Below, piece after piece: positions 12,782-25,210 of a stretch of 64,000 bases of DNA (its first letter is position 1; every line of letters begins with the position of its first letter). The translations under genes were made by a program, and so were the position numbers. Source of the DNA: Phytophthora hibernalis (Eukaryota; Oomycota; Peronosporomycetes; Peronosporales; Peronosporaceae); assembly GCA_012656075.1 (NCBI GenBank), contig JAAKBF010000078.1, forward strand, positions 248,001 to 312,000, given 5' to 3'. The notes under the pieces are model-generated. The model did no database searches. It had not been told where the DNA came from and saw only the letters and a program-made list of their open reading frames with translations.

Positions 12782-12880
12782 TATCTGGTCATCGAAGCGA
12801 ACGCCTACATAGCATAAACATGAAATATTAAAGATCGTTTACGTTTTTATTAGGTATACGCTGTTGCAAGCCTTTTTAAT
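12782..12880 (+). repeat. Right direct repeat flanking the effector-like gene
   Basis: Partner of the repeat at 11438-11545, in the same orientation. It lies in the AT-rich spacer (12679-13167) between the divergently transcribed effector-like gene and CDC16. Apart from this repeat I see nothing definite in that spacer. Confidence 0.6.
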
Positions 12881-13167
12881 AAATCTGTTTTTAAAGCCAA
12901 TTAAAATTGACTACCGGTACCGGTAAAAGAAAATATAAAAATACCGAGATAAAAATAATATCCAAGCAAATCGGACCTAACCAACCTGCGTTCTAAATCC
13001 TTATTCCTTAATTTCAGGACCATCTGTTTTTTGTTTAACCCCAATTTATCCACCCAAGACAAATTGGGACAAATGGTTTATTCCCGACCCATTTATCCCC
13101 ACTCCAGAACCGCTCCCTGCTTCAGCGTCCTGCTTCCTCACCGTCGCCTCACGTCCTTCCGTGTCCT

Positions 13168-16095
13168 ATGGCTCCACCTCCAACACCCGCGCGGCCTCCC
13201 GTCGCTTCTATTCGTGGCGCGCGGCAACCGTCGCCTGTCCAGACGCCCCAGAACACCACGCGTACACTCGCCTTCGACTCGGCGGCCTCCAGCGCAGCGG
13301 ACGAAGCCAGCGCGCGCCCACAAGCGTCGACGTCGAGTGCTACAGACCGCCGTCATCACTGCACGCAGGCCGCTGCACACAGAGCAGGACGAAGGACAGG
13401 ACGCAGAGCAGGACGCCATGGACGCTGTGAGACTCGCGACCCACTTGGAGGACAAATGTGACGCCCCTTTAACCAATTCAAAAAGTCTAGGAGCGTCCTC
13501 CAACGTCCTCCTAGTGCAGGATAAGAAGCTGCAGGTTATTCAGAGACTCAGGACCCTCGTCACCAGCTGCAGGCGTCAGCATCACGCGACATCCGCGCTC
13601 TTCTACGCGGACAAACTGCTGTCCATGTCCCCTAGTGACGCGGCCGACGTGTTGCTGTTCGCAGACGCGTGCTACGTGAACCGCGAGTATCACCGCGCGA
13701 TCCACGCCATCAAGAAGGCCCAGTTAGCAGAAGTGGGAGGTGCAGTTGGTCTTAGAGCGGTGCTGCTGCTGGGCAGGTGCATGGTACGTGGAAGATGGCT
13801 ATGGATATTTTGCGGATTTTTGTGGATTAATTCGTTGGGGTGCTGTAGCTGGCGATCAAGCAGAATGACGAGTGTTTAGAGTTACTGGCGACCGTGCTGC
13901 CCGAACGAGAGAAGGAGGTGGTGCTGTTCGCCAAGAAAGTGCAGCTGTCGGAGCCAGGAGAGGGTATTAATGTCGTGTCGTCACTGGCGCTGCTCATGGG
14001 CGAGACCTTTGAAGCCGTTGGCCACCGCGAGAACGCCACGCTCTACTTTCGCATCGCACTGCGCTGCGACGTGCACTGCTCGGAGGCGTTTTTCCACCTT
14101 TTCGATAAACAAATGCTGTCGGCGCAAGAAGAGAAGGATCTCGTGGCGTCGCTAGATTTCTCGGCCGATGAAATGCACTTGCTGGAGTTGTTGTATCAGA
14201 CGCATGTGGGAAAGGTGCGAAGAAGACGAAAATGGTCGGGATCCATATCCCATGGGGTTTGCTCGATCCTCACAGTCTATGCTTGATTCCGGTTGTAGTA
14301 TGACTCGACGCCGTCTATTCAGGAAAAGTTTAGCGAGGTGGAGCAAGAATTCGGCCTGATGGATAACTTAGACTTGGTACGCCAAAGACACTGAACGTTT
14401 TTGATACGATTTAGTTGAGCGGAAGTACTAACATGGACGCACCCGCAGAATGTTACGAGAGCCGAAACGTATTATTACCAGCACGATATCCAGCAAGCGC
14501 ACGAAATCTGTGAAAGGTGCATGGACTTGCGATTGCGTCATTGGTCTATTTTACTAACGATACGTGGATATTCCAGCGTTCGCGAGCGAGACCCGTTCAA
14601 TTTTCGGGTGATTTCGGTGTACGTGGGTACACTGATAGAGCTAGGAAAGAAGCGAAAGCTGTTCCACTACGCACACCAAATGGTAACTTAAACGCTCGCT
14701 TTATTTATCTGTACTATCGTCCTGTAACACTAATTTATTTGCCTGTATATTTCTTGCTATAGGTGGATGTGTATCCGACTAAAGCATCAGCTTGGTACAC
14801 TGTGGGTTCCTACTACCACTTGATTCAGAAGTACGAGGCTGCACAACGATATTTCCAGTACGTAGGCCGTCTGTGTTATCACGAAATGCCGCGGTTGTGG
14901 GAGTGTTCAAATAGCTGACGCTCGGCGGATGGTGTGCTTTCTGTAGTAAAGCGACATCTTTAGAGCCGAGCTATGCACCGGCATGGATCGGGTTTGGAAA
15001 TTCCTTTGCGGCACAGGATGAAAGCGACCAGGCCATGTCATCATACCGGACAGCCTCCACCCTCTTTCCTGGCTCGCACTTGCCGCCTTTGTACATTGGC
15101 ATGGAGTACCTTCGTACCAATAACCTAGTCCAAGCACAGGAGTTTATTCGGCAAGCGAGTGTAATCTGTCCCACTGACCCATTGGTCTATAACGAGCTGG
15201 GCAGCGTATTCTACAAGCAGAAAAACTACCCCAAGGCAATCGAGATGTTCACTAAGGTGTTGCAACTATGCAAGGGTCTTCCCGAGGTAAGAGCTATGTT
15301 CTGTCTCGTACGAAATACCGCAATCTTACTTTGTTGTCCCCTGCATGAAGCGGCTCATGGAGGCGTGGGAACCAACTCTGTTCAACCTTGGAAGCTCGTA
15401 CCGCAAGCTACGGTGGGTGTGCTTTTGGAGATTTGTCTGAAACATACAGACTACCGGTAGATGCTGAACGCTGTGCTTTCGATGTGAACAGGAATTTCGA
15501 TCAGGCTATTCATTATTTTCAAAGGGCGCTTCGGCTATCACCGCGGAATGTACGTTTAGTAGACTGCGCTGTATTCTCAAGTAGACCAGGATAGTAATCG
15601 CTGGCATGCTGATTTTGTGTTATGTTCCTAACAGGCATCCAATCTTGCTGCCCTAGGCTTCACCTATCATATGAAGGGCAACCTCGAGCAAGCGATCGAG
15701 TCTTATCATGCGGTAGGGGGCAATGTATGTATCTAGTTCGCTATGCATCTTAACACCCTTGTCTTTAACTCGTGGTTCAGGCGCTTTCATATGCCCCCGA
15801 AGATACTCTCGCGGGGTCTATGATTACTGTGGCTTTCGAGGAATCACTGTCTGCCGGCCCTGGGTCATTCCTTGAATTTGCAGAGCCGCCAAAGGATGCC
15901 CCCAGAACAAGTGGTCTCACCCCAATGAGTGCCGCGCTTACAGCTCGCCGGACGGCAGGCTTGGATGGGAACACACAGCTCTCTCGACACCTGGATCAAT
16001 CTTACAGCAGCATCGAACGCAGTAGACAATCACTAGCACGCTCAAGTCTGGATTTCTCTGACGATAGTTCCATGATGAACGTGGACGAAAACTGA
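13168..16095 (+). CDS. CDC16: Anaphase-promoting complex subunit 6 (CDC16), TPR protein, 11 exons
   Basis: Tetratricopeptide-repeat scaffold subunit of the nuclear APC/C ubiquitin ligase, which controls mitotic exit. Signature stretches are SLEPSYAPAWIGFGNSFAAQ (exon 7), LYIGMEYLRTNNLVQAQEF, WEPTLFNLGSSYRKLR, NFDQAIHYFQRALRLSP and SNLAALGFTYHMKGNLEQAI. All match CDC16 TPR order. Introns read as 13784-13848, 14215-14298, 14377-14448, 14517-14576, 14683-14762, 14858-14946, 15287-15350, 15413-15491, 15550-15634 and 15713-15780. All are GT...AG, 60-89 bp, and every junction keeps frame; several have CTAAC-like branch points. The core frame is safe from about 13350 (internal ATG 13418). ATG 13168 starts a plausible Pro/Ser/Ala-rich N-terminus in another frame, needing one indel near 13345; an ATG at 13076 is the in-frame alternative. 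The C-terminal tail (residues after ESLSAGP) is Ser/Thr-rich. Convergent with the next gene, 81 bp apart. Confidence 0.92.
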
Positions 16096-16176
16096 GTATT
16101 CCGCGACTAATATGGACATATAATACTCGAAAAGTCTACGCCCTTATGGAGTTGGTTCTGACAATTGTGTTTTGTC

Positions 16177-19100
16177 CTATGCCCAGTATTGTTCTCCCGT
16201 GATGTTGTTGTAATAGTAAGCAGCACCGGTGTACTGGTCGAAGAACTTTTCCCACGGATCCGGCGGGACGGCGTCTCCAGCGTTTTCAAGCGCTGGTGTG
16301 GGTGCTGTTGCCACTGTTGCTGCAGGTTGAGGATATTGCTGAGCTGGTTGAGTTATCGCAGGGTTACCATAGCCCATCATTGGTGCGCCGTACATCATAG
16401 CTTGGTTAAACGCCATAGCTGCTGCTGCCTGGTACGCATAGTTCGCTGCTGCCGCCGCTGCGTAGTTGGGCTGTACCCCCATCATCTGAGGATATCCCTG
16501 TGTGCCATAGTACGCGGCGTTGTTTTGCTCGTAATAATGGTACTGACCGTAGTGATCATAGTAGCCGTACTCGTCTGCGTAGCTTTCAGCTGTGGGTGCC
16601 GCGACTGGATAACCATTAGCGTCTACCTGTTCGGTGACAGCGTAGTCGACGTAACCAGCTGCAGCTTCCTGCTCGCGTTCGTCATTGAGACCCGTTGCTG
16701 TCATCACGATTTCCATGGCTTGCGCTGAGGGCGTTGACACCGGTCGAGTCCAGCTTGCTTCTTGGGTCCGAATGTTGTAAAAGTACGACGCCTGTGCGTT
16801 CTCGTCCCAGTACTCGACCCATTCGTCCACCTTCGACTCGCCTGGATCTTCCGCTGCGTTCGTCTCGGTCTCGCCAGCTTCGATGAGTGCCTCAGCCACC
16901 TCAGCTTCAGCTGCCTCAATGGTCTCCTGCATGGCCTTCGCACGGTCTTCGCGCTCCTTGTCGATTTTGCGCTGTATGGCTTTCACGCGCTGGCGATCCA
17001 AGTACCCGCGGGCACGAGACTGAATCTTCCTCGCAGACGAGTTTCGCAGTGCGATGCGCTCCTTCTCCTTCCGAGCGCGCTCAAGCATTTCAACTTCGAG
17101 CTCTTTGATCTCCTGCTCTCTAGCTCGAGCTTCGTCGTCCATCATGGCTTTAAGTCTTGCTAGTGCCAACTCCTTTTGGTGTTCAGCCTTGAGTCTCAAT
17201 CGTTGTTCCTCGTCGTGAATGTCGTCCATGGCTGCTAACTGTTGTTGTAGTTTTGCTAGGCGTTTGCGACCTATGTGCTTCAAACACACTGCCTGGATCT
17301 TCAAACGCGCTTGCTCCTTGTGGATTGCCAGGGTAGCCTGCTTCAGATGCTCGACTTCTTGTTGTAGCGTCCGGTTTTCCTTGTCTTGCTCTTCCTGTTT
17401 ACTTGTCGGCCTGGATTGCAACATCGTGGCCATCTTCAGTGCAGCTAACTCCTCGTTCTCTTGAGTTCGCATGGCAGCTTCTTTCTCTTGTTGAACCTGC
17501 TTCTCCATCGCTAATTTCTCGCGCAGTTGTTGGGCCTCGAGTTTCTTCCGGTGATCCTGCTCGATTCGAGTGTCAATTTCGTTCTGCTGCATGAGTGTCT
17601 CGAGACGAAGACGTGCCAACTCTTGAGCTTCCTCACGGTGACGCTCTTCCTCTTCTTCACGCTGCCGAGCCAATTTATCACGTAATTTAGCAGCTTCCTC
17701 GTTAGCGGTGCTTGCTTGGAACATCAACTGCAGTTTGAGCTTGAGAAGTTCTTCTTCTTGCTCCTGACGAAGCCTCTCGATCTCGTCGTGGGCTTTCTCG
17801 GAGGCCATCATGGAAATACGCTTTTCAAACTCGCGTCGTCGCTGAAGAAGAATACGTCTAGCCCCAGCACGCCGCATGGCACATTGAATCACGACCGCGG
17901 CGTGATTTTTAGTGATCAGGAGCTCTTCTTGCTGTCTTCGAAGTTCCATTCCACGCTTGCGGTGGAGATAGTGACAGCGTGCAAGGAATCGCCGAGCGCA
18001 ACATTGGATTTTCGTCGCAGCTCGTGTCTTCGTCTGGTAAACTAAACGTTCAAGCGCTATACGGGCTTCCTCGTGGTGCTTTTGTTGAAGTTCTCGTACC
18101 AATTTCCGAGCTTGTTTGCCCCGAAACACTTTTTGAACTCGAAGGGCAGCTTTCACTCGCGTACGCTGTTGTGATGCTAGCTTTGCACGCTCTTGGTCCA
18201 GTTTACGGCGCTCTTCGCGAGCTAATTTTCCTCTTGCGATGACCTGAATGCGTTTGGCTGCTTCATTTTCTTGGTGTTGTTGTGCTTTTTGTGCTTGGAG
18301 CTTCAAATGCGAAGCTAGGCGACCATGAAACCCACGCCAAAACGCCTGGATCTTCAACGCGCTGCTGTTCATGAGAGTAAAGTTCATCCATTTCAGCCGT
18401 TCATAGCGAGCACGCTGCGCACGGCGACGCGCTAGATACCCGCGGAATAACGACTGGATGACCACGGCACTGGTAAGTCTTCGGAACCTGTCCAGCTTCA
18501 CGGTATCTTCACGATGTTGCTTATCTAGCAAATAGTGTTTTCAGTGGCAGTGCAACGCCATCGCGCTTGGATTCTTGTCGCTGCCTTGCGTTCAACTACT
18601 TGTCGCTCTTTGGACTGCTTCTCGGTTCGCAAAATGTGCACTCGACGTCGTGACCGGCACACTCGGAAGAAACATTGAATAGTCAACGCTGCGCGGATCT
18701 GCTTTCTTAACTTGAGTACTCGGCATCTGGCAAGATAACCTCTGGTGCATCGCTGGAGAACCACTGCACTATGTTCTCGCAACTTGAACAGTGCTCGGCG
18801 TTTACGTTCCCTTCGAGCTAGATATCTGCGAATGCTGCACTGAATTACAAGTGCACTGTCATTTTCGAGCTTGGTTAGCTGAATCACACGTAGAATCTCA
18901 CGGCGCTGGAAATTGCGAAACGTGCGCTGGATGCGGCATGCTGCAAGTGTTTCTCTCTGAGCTTTGAAAAGGGCTCGAGAGAGTCGTTTGCCTGTGTATC
19001 CACGGTAACATCGCTGCAGTAAGCTGGCCGCCTCATATTCTAACTTCGCTTGACGCATTCGACTCGCAATATTTCTAGCCATGCGACCTCGAATCAGTGC

Positions 19101-20901
19101 TTGAATGTGGATCACAGCAACTTCCTCTTGTATACGAAGTCGAAGCAACCGTGCCAGGTCTCCACGAACAATTCGCTGAATCTCGATCGCTGCAGAATGG
19201 AGCTCATTCCGGGCGTCAATAATGCACTCTGTCTTCCAGCGTACAAACTTGCGTCGTGTGACCTTCCGTCTCCATTTGTTCATGATCGCCGTCATCTTTT
19301 GACTAGCCTTGCACTTGAGAAACATGTTAGCTTTAATCTTGTTACGCTCGAACATGAGAAAGGCTGACCACTTTCGAAATGAACGTGAAAGTTGCTGTGA
19401 CTGGAGTCGTATGAAAAGCTGGTGAACTTTCTCCATTCCCCAACGATGACAGAAAATTTGTGCTTTGAGCGACCTCACGGGGCAGTGCTGCTGGACCCAC
19501 TGCAAACCTTCGCGCACCTTCGAGTTGAGTTCTTGAATCCCGTATTCCGAGTGCAAGTTCTCGTCGTAGATCCCCAATGTCGACTTTCGAGCCTGGGCGA
19601 AGACTCGATGGTGTCGGTCGCGTAAGAGCTGGCGAGCGGCTATGAGGCTGGCGATAGCGCTTAGCCTGGCGAGCAGCGAGTTTCAAAGGAGGTAAAATTT
19701 GTCCAGAAACACCGATATTTCTTGCGAGTCCAGGACTGACCGTACTGCTCAGCGTTGTTGGGCCATTGCCATTTACCCCCATCTGGTTAGCTACCTGCAG
19801 TAGTCGCTTGCGAGCGCGCATAAGGTCGATGAACTCGTCAAAGTTGATTTCGCCGTCGTGATCCGTGTCAGCTTGCTGAATAACAGAGGCTAGCTCCGCG
19901 TCATCCATTTCTTCACCGGAAGCTAGCAGTAGCTGCCGTAGTTCGTCGGGAGAGATTGATCCACTATTATCGACGTCAAACTCATGAAATTCCTCATAAA
20001 ACCTGTCTGTCATGGAGCGGTCATCCTCAGACGCACCACTCTGCTGAGAACCATTCCCGAACGCAGCATCCAGACGCTCGTATTCCTCCAATGTCAAGTT
20101 TAAGTGAGTAGCGATGATCGTCTTCTGTCTTTGCTCTTCATCAAGATCTTCAAGCGGAGTCACAGGCCTTTCCGTTCGTCCTTGGCCGTCCGAATCGTAG
20201 TCAAAAGCGTAATGTGCAGCTGGTCGACGTCTCATTCCAGAGCGGTGCTCTCCGACAGGCTGCAGCGTGACGTGCTTCCTAGCTTTACCTCGACCATGCT
20301 TGGTTGGGGATAAATAATCAGACGCGGCATCGGCGTCCTGCATTTCTTGCGTGGATGGTCGCACCTGGGCCGAGTCAAGACGTAGAGCTTTTCTGCGGAC
20401 CTTGTGCTTCGGCATCAGACCCACTTGTCTCCTCCGTTTGGTATGTCGATGTATCTTGCCGATCGCTTTAGTTGTACTAAGATTCAAAGCTTCCAGTCTT
20501 GCAGGTGGTGCTTGTCGTCCTCGACTTGACGGTCCATGAACATTTCGGAGCCCCACCGAGCTGTCATAGTCGTCTTCACTGCTCCTCGGACGATATCGAA
20601 TAGATGGTGGTAACAAACTCTTCAAACTATTGAGGTCCAGGTAGAAAAGTGAGCTGTCGCTAGTTGAAAGTGAAAGACTTGGAGACGCTAGAGGCATAAC
20701 AGGGAGTGGCCGGACGTTGGTGCTTTGGAATAACCATGGTTCATGTTGCTGGACGTCCCGATGAGGTACTCGGCGACGACGCCGAAGAAGTGCTTGAGTC
20801 TTGGCATTTGGGATCGGAGGTGCCGGAGGAAAAGGAGACGGAGACGATAGCGATAGCGATCGACTGAAGTGGCGTTCCTCTTCGTGATTGTTGTTGGTCA
20901 T
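16177..20901 (-). CDS. EF-hand / multi-IQ / coiled-coil / WW-domain protein (frameshifted)
   Basis: One large gene read over three frames, with start ATG 20901. Order: Ser/Pro-rich N-terminus; two canonical EF-hand loops (DVDNSGSISPDE and DTDHDGEINFDE, near 19850-19980) predicting calcium binding; about 16 IQ motifs (such as AVIHIQALIRGRMAR and AVVIQSLFRGYLARR, 17000-19200) predicting calmodulin or myosin-light-chain binding; long Glu/Lys/Arg/Gln-rich coiled coils; a WW domain (WVEYWDENAQASYFYN..ASWTRP, near 16740-16820); an Ala/Tyr/Gln-rich linker; and a last WW-like unit (DPWEKFFDQYTGAAYYYN) ending YWA at the stop. Frame changes near the G-run at 19572-19575 and the A-run at 18538-18541 each fit one missing base and have no splice sites. 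The role is inferred only: a calcium-responsive cytoskeletal or flagellar scaffold. I know of no gene name. Its first ~48 codons are duplicated at 42894-43038. Confidence 0.85.
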
Positions 20902-21167
20902 TGCGGTCGAGCACTTCTCCAGTGATCCCTCAATCTTCACGGACGAAACGGATGTTGGTCCGTTTTAGCTGCCCCTTTGCATTTTACCGAGGACAACCAA
21001 CCTCATTCACATGTAGGAAATAATGATGCTAACCACTGGCAGAAATCACACTCAATCCTTGTGCATGATGATTCACGTGAAATCAATGAAAAGAGGTGAA
21101 GTATCTGACGACAAAATGTTGGTAAACTATGTTCAAAGACTGACGTGTTCGAAGATCTGGTCGTTGG

Positions 21168-22280
21168 TTATCCAGAGACGCTAGACTCGGCGCCTAGCAA
21201 TCGATTCTCACAAAACTCAAGAGCCGACTCTGCACTTGAATAGAAACTCTCATCGCTCGTGATTTCATTCTTCACCAACATGTTGCGGATTTTGGGAAGG
21301 GCTCCGGCGTACAGGACGGTGATGTTGTGGTTGTCGCAGTATTTCTGCAGGAACAAGAACGCGCTCCGTGCGGCCGTGGCGTCTAATGCTGTGACGCGTG
21401 TGAAGTTTATGACGACGTGCTCAGTCGGTACTGCGTCCGAGTCAGTCACTGGTGTTCCGTTCAAACACTCGATCAAAGGTTTGCGGTTTTCTTCAGGTGT
21501 GAGAGGCATGCCAGCGTCGCCGAGGTAGTTTGCACCAACTTCATCGACATTACCCGGTAGTTTCTTGCGGACGTACACGGCCTTCTGTACTTTGTCGAGG
21601 ATCTGCACTGACGAGCCGAAGAAGAGAAACCCGCTCAGCTCGATAAACGCGATGGCGTCGCGCTTCTGCTCCAGCACTCTGCGCTCTTCAAGTGTTCGTG
21701 CTGCACCCGACGACCTATGCTGCCGACTCACCACGGGTAAACGCACATAACCCAGCAGGAAGTTGAGGATCGCGATGCCGATACCGATGACAATGCCCAG
21801 GTTTAGCGATACGACATTCACGGCCACGAATGTCATCCATAGCACTGCATACTCACGCAGCGTCAACTTCTTGTACGTCAGGACTAGCCATTCGATCATG
21901 AGGTCGATAGCGATGAAGATGAGTGTGGCCGCGAAGAAGAAGCGCGGCACGTAGCTCATGACGGACACAGGTGCTAGCACGATCGCAAACTCGGCGATGA
22001 TCACGATGACACCAACCATCCGTGAGTTGGTCTTGGAGCGGTATGTGAAGACGGTTTGTGAAAAAATGTAGGAACCCGTATACCCGCCCAGCAAGCCACT
22101 CACGACATTGGACCAGCCGATGGCCTTGAGCTCGTAGTTGAAATCTAGTTTGCTGCCCATGTCCATCTCGATGGCGGCAACGTCCAGGATGGCTGACAGA
22201 GCCACAATAACCACCAAACCAATCCCAGTCCCGACCTGTTTGGGTAGCTGACTCCAGTGCACCTGAGAGAAGTCGAAGCC
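21168..22280 (-). pseudogene. SLC26/SulP-type anion transporter, 5'-truncated copy
   Basis: This is the C-terminal half (about 365 codons) of a sulfate-permease-family transporter: the last membrane helices (LKAIGWSNVVSGLLGGYTGS, VVSLNLGIVIGIGIAILNFL) and a cytosolic STAS domain (FIELSGFLFFGSSVQILDKV ... VVINFTRVTALDATAARSAF). The frame is open to the stop at 21168. The N-terminal half is missing: sequence upstream of 22280 jumps straight to what lies before the start codon in the sister copy at 40557-42627, showing a ~1.04-kb deletion. The first helices and any proper start are lost, so it should not make a working transporter. It lies upstream of, and in the same direction as, the EF-hand/IQ/WW gene. 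Confidence 0.88.
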
Positions 22281-23081
22281 AGATCAAGAGTGAGTGCAAT
22301 TGATTGTGCGGCTGGGCTGATTAGGCGGTGTCATTTTGATCTGCTGGTATTATGCAGCAGGCATCTTCAATGAAGACTTTATGGGGCACATGAGCCGTCG
22401 CAAAGGGCAATTTTCAATGCACCGTTCGTTGTGCCCATACCTTAGTCGACCATTATTTGGAATATGCAGGAGAGGCACAAGATGTGAGTGCACTTGCTGC
22501 GATTTAATATAGCAAATATAATATAATACATGTATTATTAATATTTGTCCTGCAATCAACAGTAAGCGACATTTGGAGCTCGCACTCCAGCCGGTGGCAA
22601 TTTCTACATACGAAGATCTATCGTGGATCTGTCAGCGCAAACACGCGATCGCCAGCGTTACCGTACTTTGAGTCACTTAGGGTTTTTACGAGCACCAAGT
22701 TGAAGCAGCACATGTTGCAGGCTACAACAGATCTTAACCAGATCTCACACAGATTCGCCGAAGATCATCAACGCAGATGATTTTGACAGTGCAGCACCAC
22801 TGCGGAGCTTAATTATTACTTCGTAAGTAAAAGTAGATCTCACCAGTGAAGGTCGACCACATACCGTATTTGAAAGCGTCCGAATCCGGGTGTCGTCACT
22901 TTTGAAATCGAAAACAATGCATGATAAGGCGGTAGCTGAATTGGGTTTACGTTTAGCATCAATCACAGACGGCAAACGATAGCTTGGAGACCGAATGACG
23001 GCAACAAGAAGTCTACACTGGAACCCTTCTCATAGACAGGTGCTAGAGGTGAGCCTCACGCCCTCGTAGTCGTGCTGATGT

Positions 23082-23543
23082 CTAAATCAACTCCTTGGAC
23101 ACCTGGGCGTCGACGCTGGCCTCGCCATTTTCCAGCAGCGGCGACAAGGACGCCCTGAACGCCTGGGATTCCGGCAAATCGCGGTGTTTCTCCAGGGCCT
23201 GTAAGGTAGCATGGCAGCAGTCGGCGAGGAACACAACCCGTAATTAGTCAGTCTCAGAACGCATCAAGCCGAGGAATCAACCATCCAGCTCACGGCGTAC
23301 AAGACCAATTGAGCCATTGAGGACTGGTGCACAAACAAAAGATTCGGTACGTACGCTTTCATGGTCGAAGCGCGTGATGACAGTCCACTTGCGCGAATCG
23401 GTGGTGTTCTGCAAGGGGTACGAGCCGATGATGCCGTCGAACTTGGAAAAATTCTGCGATGACTCGACCAGCTTGGCGCGAATCTGCTCCTCGACGTCCT
23501 TGCCGTCCTTGGCGTACAGGTTGACAACAAGCGCGAAGGTCAT
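23082..23543 (-). CDS. ABM-like small protein (dimeric alpha-beta barrel), intact copy A
   Basis: Two exons, complement(23355-23543) and complement(23082-23198), flank a 156-bp intron (GTACGT...ACAG) and give a 101-residue protein starting MTFALVVNLYAKDGKDVEEQ. The layout (beta strand, long helix with K/E/Q, then GIIGSYPLQNTTDSRKW and VITRFDHESALEKHR) fits the antibiotic biosynthesis monooxygenase (ABM) fold. That family ranges from monooxygenases to haem-degrading and unknown enzymes, so the reaction cannot be named. There is no signal peptide. Of three near-identical copies in the window this is the only one whose frame is unbroken. A (CCA)n-like tract lies just upstream of the ATG in all copies. 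Confidence 0.75.
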
Positions 23544-23913
23544 GGTGTTGATGGTGGTGGTGGTGGTGGGAGGTGTTACTTGTGAAGTTGAGAGTAAATT
23601 CAAAAGTGAGGAGGTGGATCGCAATGGCCCGACGTTTGTGCTAGCGCTGGGTGAGCAATACGGAGCAAGGGAATCAGGCTGAGGACACGTGCGTTTCTCA
23701 TTCCTGCTGGCAGAGGATACGCCACTGCAATTTGTGTGCTGTTGCTACCGATTACGGCGAGCCAATTGTGCGAGCTTTTTGGTAACAGTAATCCATCTCG
23801 GATTTTCTGCTGTTAGCACGGGAAGACTGACTAACAACCGCTTGGCGTGCTCGAACGCAGCAGAGTGACGCTGAAGGCAGGAGGTGACGATTTGCTGACG
23901 CCATGGAGTCTCG

Positions 23914-24135
23914 ATTCCAATCCAGGAATGAACTCGAGGTGGCTTACTCACGAAACTTATTGGCGAGTTTTGTGATTTGTGTTGTGTACACAGTGGCTCC
24001 ATTTTCTTGCTGCAGTTATCTGTTTCACTTTGTTGAGTACGAGCACAAGTAACTCATTGCAACCTCGATTAAAAACTATAGATAAGCGTCGATAAGAGGA
24101 GACTTCAATTTGATAAATTCGTTCAGCGATGACTA
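23914..24135. other. Spacer of the ABM inverted repeat
   Basis: About 220 bp separating arms A and B, which are inverted copies of each other over about 1.07 kb. No gene was seen. Confidence 0.6.
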
Positions 24136-25210
24136 ACAAGCATCGAGACTCCACGACGCCAGCAAATCGTCACCTCCTGCCTTCAGCGTCACTCTGCTGC
24201 CTTCGAGCACGCCAAGCGGTTGTTAGTCAGTCTTCCCGTGCTAACAGCAGAAAATCCGAGATGGATTACTGTTACCAAAAAGCTCGCACAATTGGCTCGC
24301 CGTAATCGGTAGCAACAGCACACAAATTGCAGTGGCGTATCCTCCTTCAGCAGGAATGAGAGACGCACGTGTCCTCAGTCTGGATTCCCCTTGCTCCGTA
24401 TTGCTCACCCAGCGCTAGCACAAACGTCGGGCCATTGCGATCCACCTCCTCACTTTTGAATTTACTCTCAACTTCACAAGTAACACCTCCCACCACCACC
24501 ACCACCATCAACACCATGACCTTCGCGCTTGTTGTCAACCTGTACGCCAAGGACGGCAAGGACGTCGAGGAGCAGATTCGCGCCAAGCTGGTCGAGTCAT
24601 CGCAGAATTTTCCAAGTTCGACGGCATCATCGGCTCGTACCCCTTGCAGAACACCACCGATTCGCGCAAGTGGACTGTCATCACGCGCTTCGACCATGAA
24701 AGCGTACGTACCGAATCTTTTGTTTGTGCACCAGTCCTCAATGGCTCAATTGGTCTTGTACGCCGTGAGCTGGATGGTTGATTCCTCGGCTTGATGCGTT
24801 CTGAGACTGACTAATTACGGGTTGTGTTCCTCGCCGACTGCTGCCATGCTACCTTACAGGCCCTGGAGAAACACCGCGATTTGCCGGAATCCCAGGCGTT
24901 CAGGGCGTCCTTGTCGCCGCTGCTGGAAAATGGCGAGGCCAGCGTCGACGCCCAGGTGTCCAAGGAGTTGATTTAGACATCAGCACGACTACGAGGGCGT
25001 GAGGCTCACCTCTAGCACCTGTCTATGAGAAGGGTTCCAGTGTAGACTTCTTGTTGCCGTCATTCGGTCTCCAAGCTATCGTTTGCCGTCTGTGCTTGAT
25101 GCTAAACGTAAACCCAATTCAGCTACCGCCTTATCACGCATTGTTTTCGATTTCAAAAGTGACGACACCCGGATTCGGACGCTTTCAAATACGGTATGTG
25201 GTCGATCTTC
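24136..25210 (+). repeat. Segmental duplication arm B (ABM gene unit)
   Basis: Near-identical to 38838-39910 (direct) and to 22845-23908 (inverted). Homology to arms A and C stops at TCGATCTTCACT near 25210, where those arms continue toward SLC26. The start (AGCATCGAGACTCCA) is shared more closely with arm C than with arm A. Confidence 0.88.
24516..24976 (+). pseudogene. ABM-like small protein, frameshifted copy B
   Basis: Second copy of the ABM-like gene, with exons 24516-24703 and 24860-24976 around the same intron. Exon 1 is 188 nt instead of 189: the T run at 24608-24611 has four T where copy A has five. This shifts the frame after ESSQNF. Splice sites and exon 2 (ALEKHRDLPESQAFRASLS) are unchanged, so the damage is one base and could be a sequencing error. 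Confidence 0.75.

Larger units (their letters stand above)
20757..23913 (-). repeat. Segmental duplication arm A (ABM, SLC26, EF-hand gene 5' end)
   Basis: Inverted, near-identical partner of 38838-43038. In the minus direction it carries an ABM-like gene, a 5'-deleted SLC26 gene and the promoter and start of the EF-hand/IQ/WW gene. Arm A lacks about 1.04 kb that arm C holds (40478-41517); the junction is near 22280. The stretch 22300-23080 is noncoding as far as I can see. A frame at 22745-22975 is conserved in the other arm but has no ATG and no recognisable domain. Confidence 0.9.

Noticed and set aside
13076..13417. Arg-rich N-terminal extension of CDC16 in the main frame
   Set aside because: Its composition (RRPRTPRVHSPSTRRPP) looks like an off-frame reading. 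The frame from ATG 13168 is more protein-like, although an indel is then needed.
16165..16728. Plus-strand frame opposite the WW-domain end
   Set aside because: Cys/Val-rich translation typical of antisense to a Tyr/Ala/Gln-rich region.
22745..22975. Small frame duplicated at 39780-40010
   Set aside because: It is conserved only because the arms are duplicates. It has no ATG start and no recognisable domain; arm B keeps only part of it.
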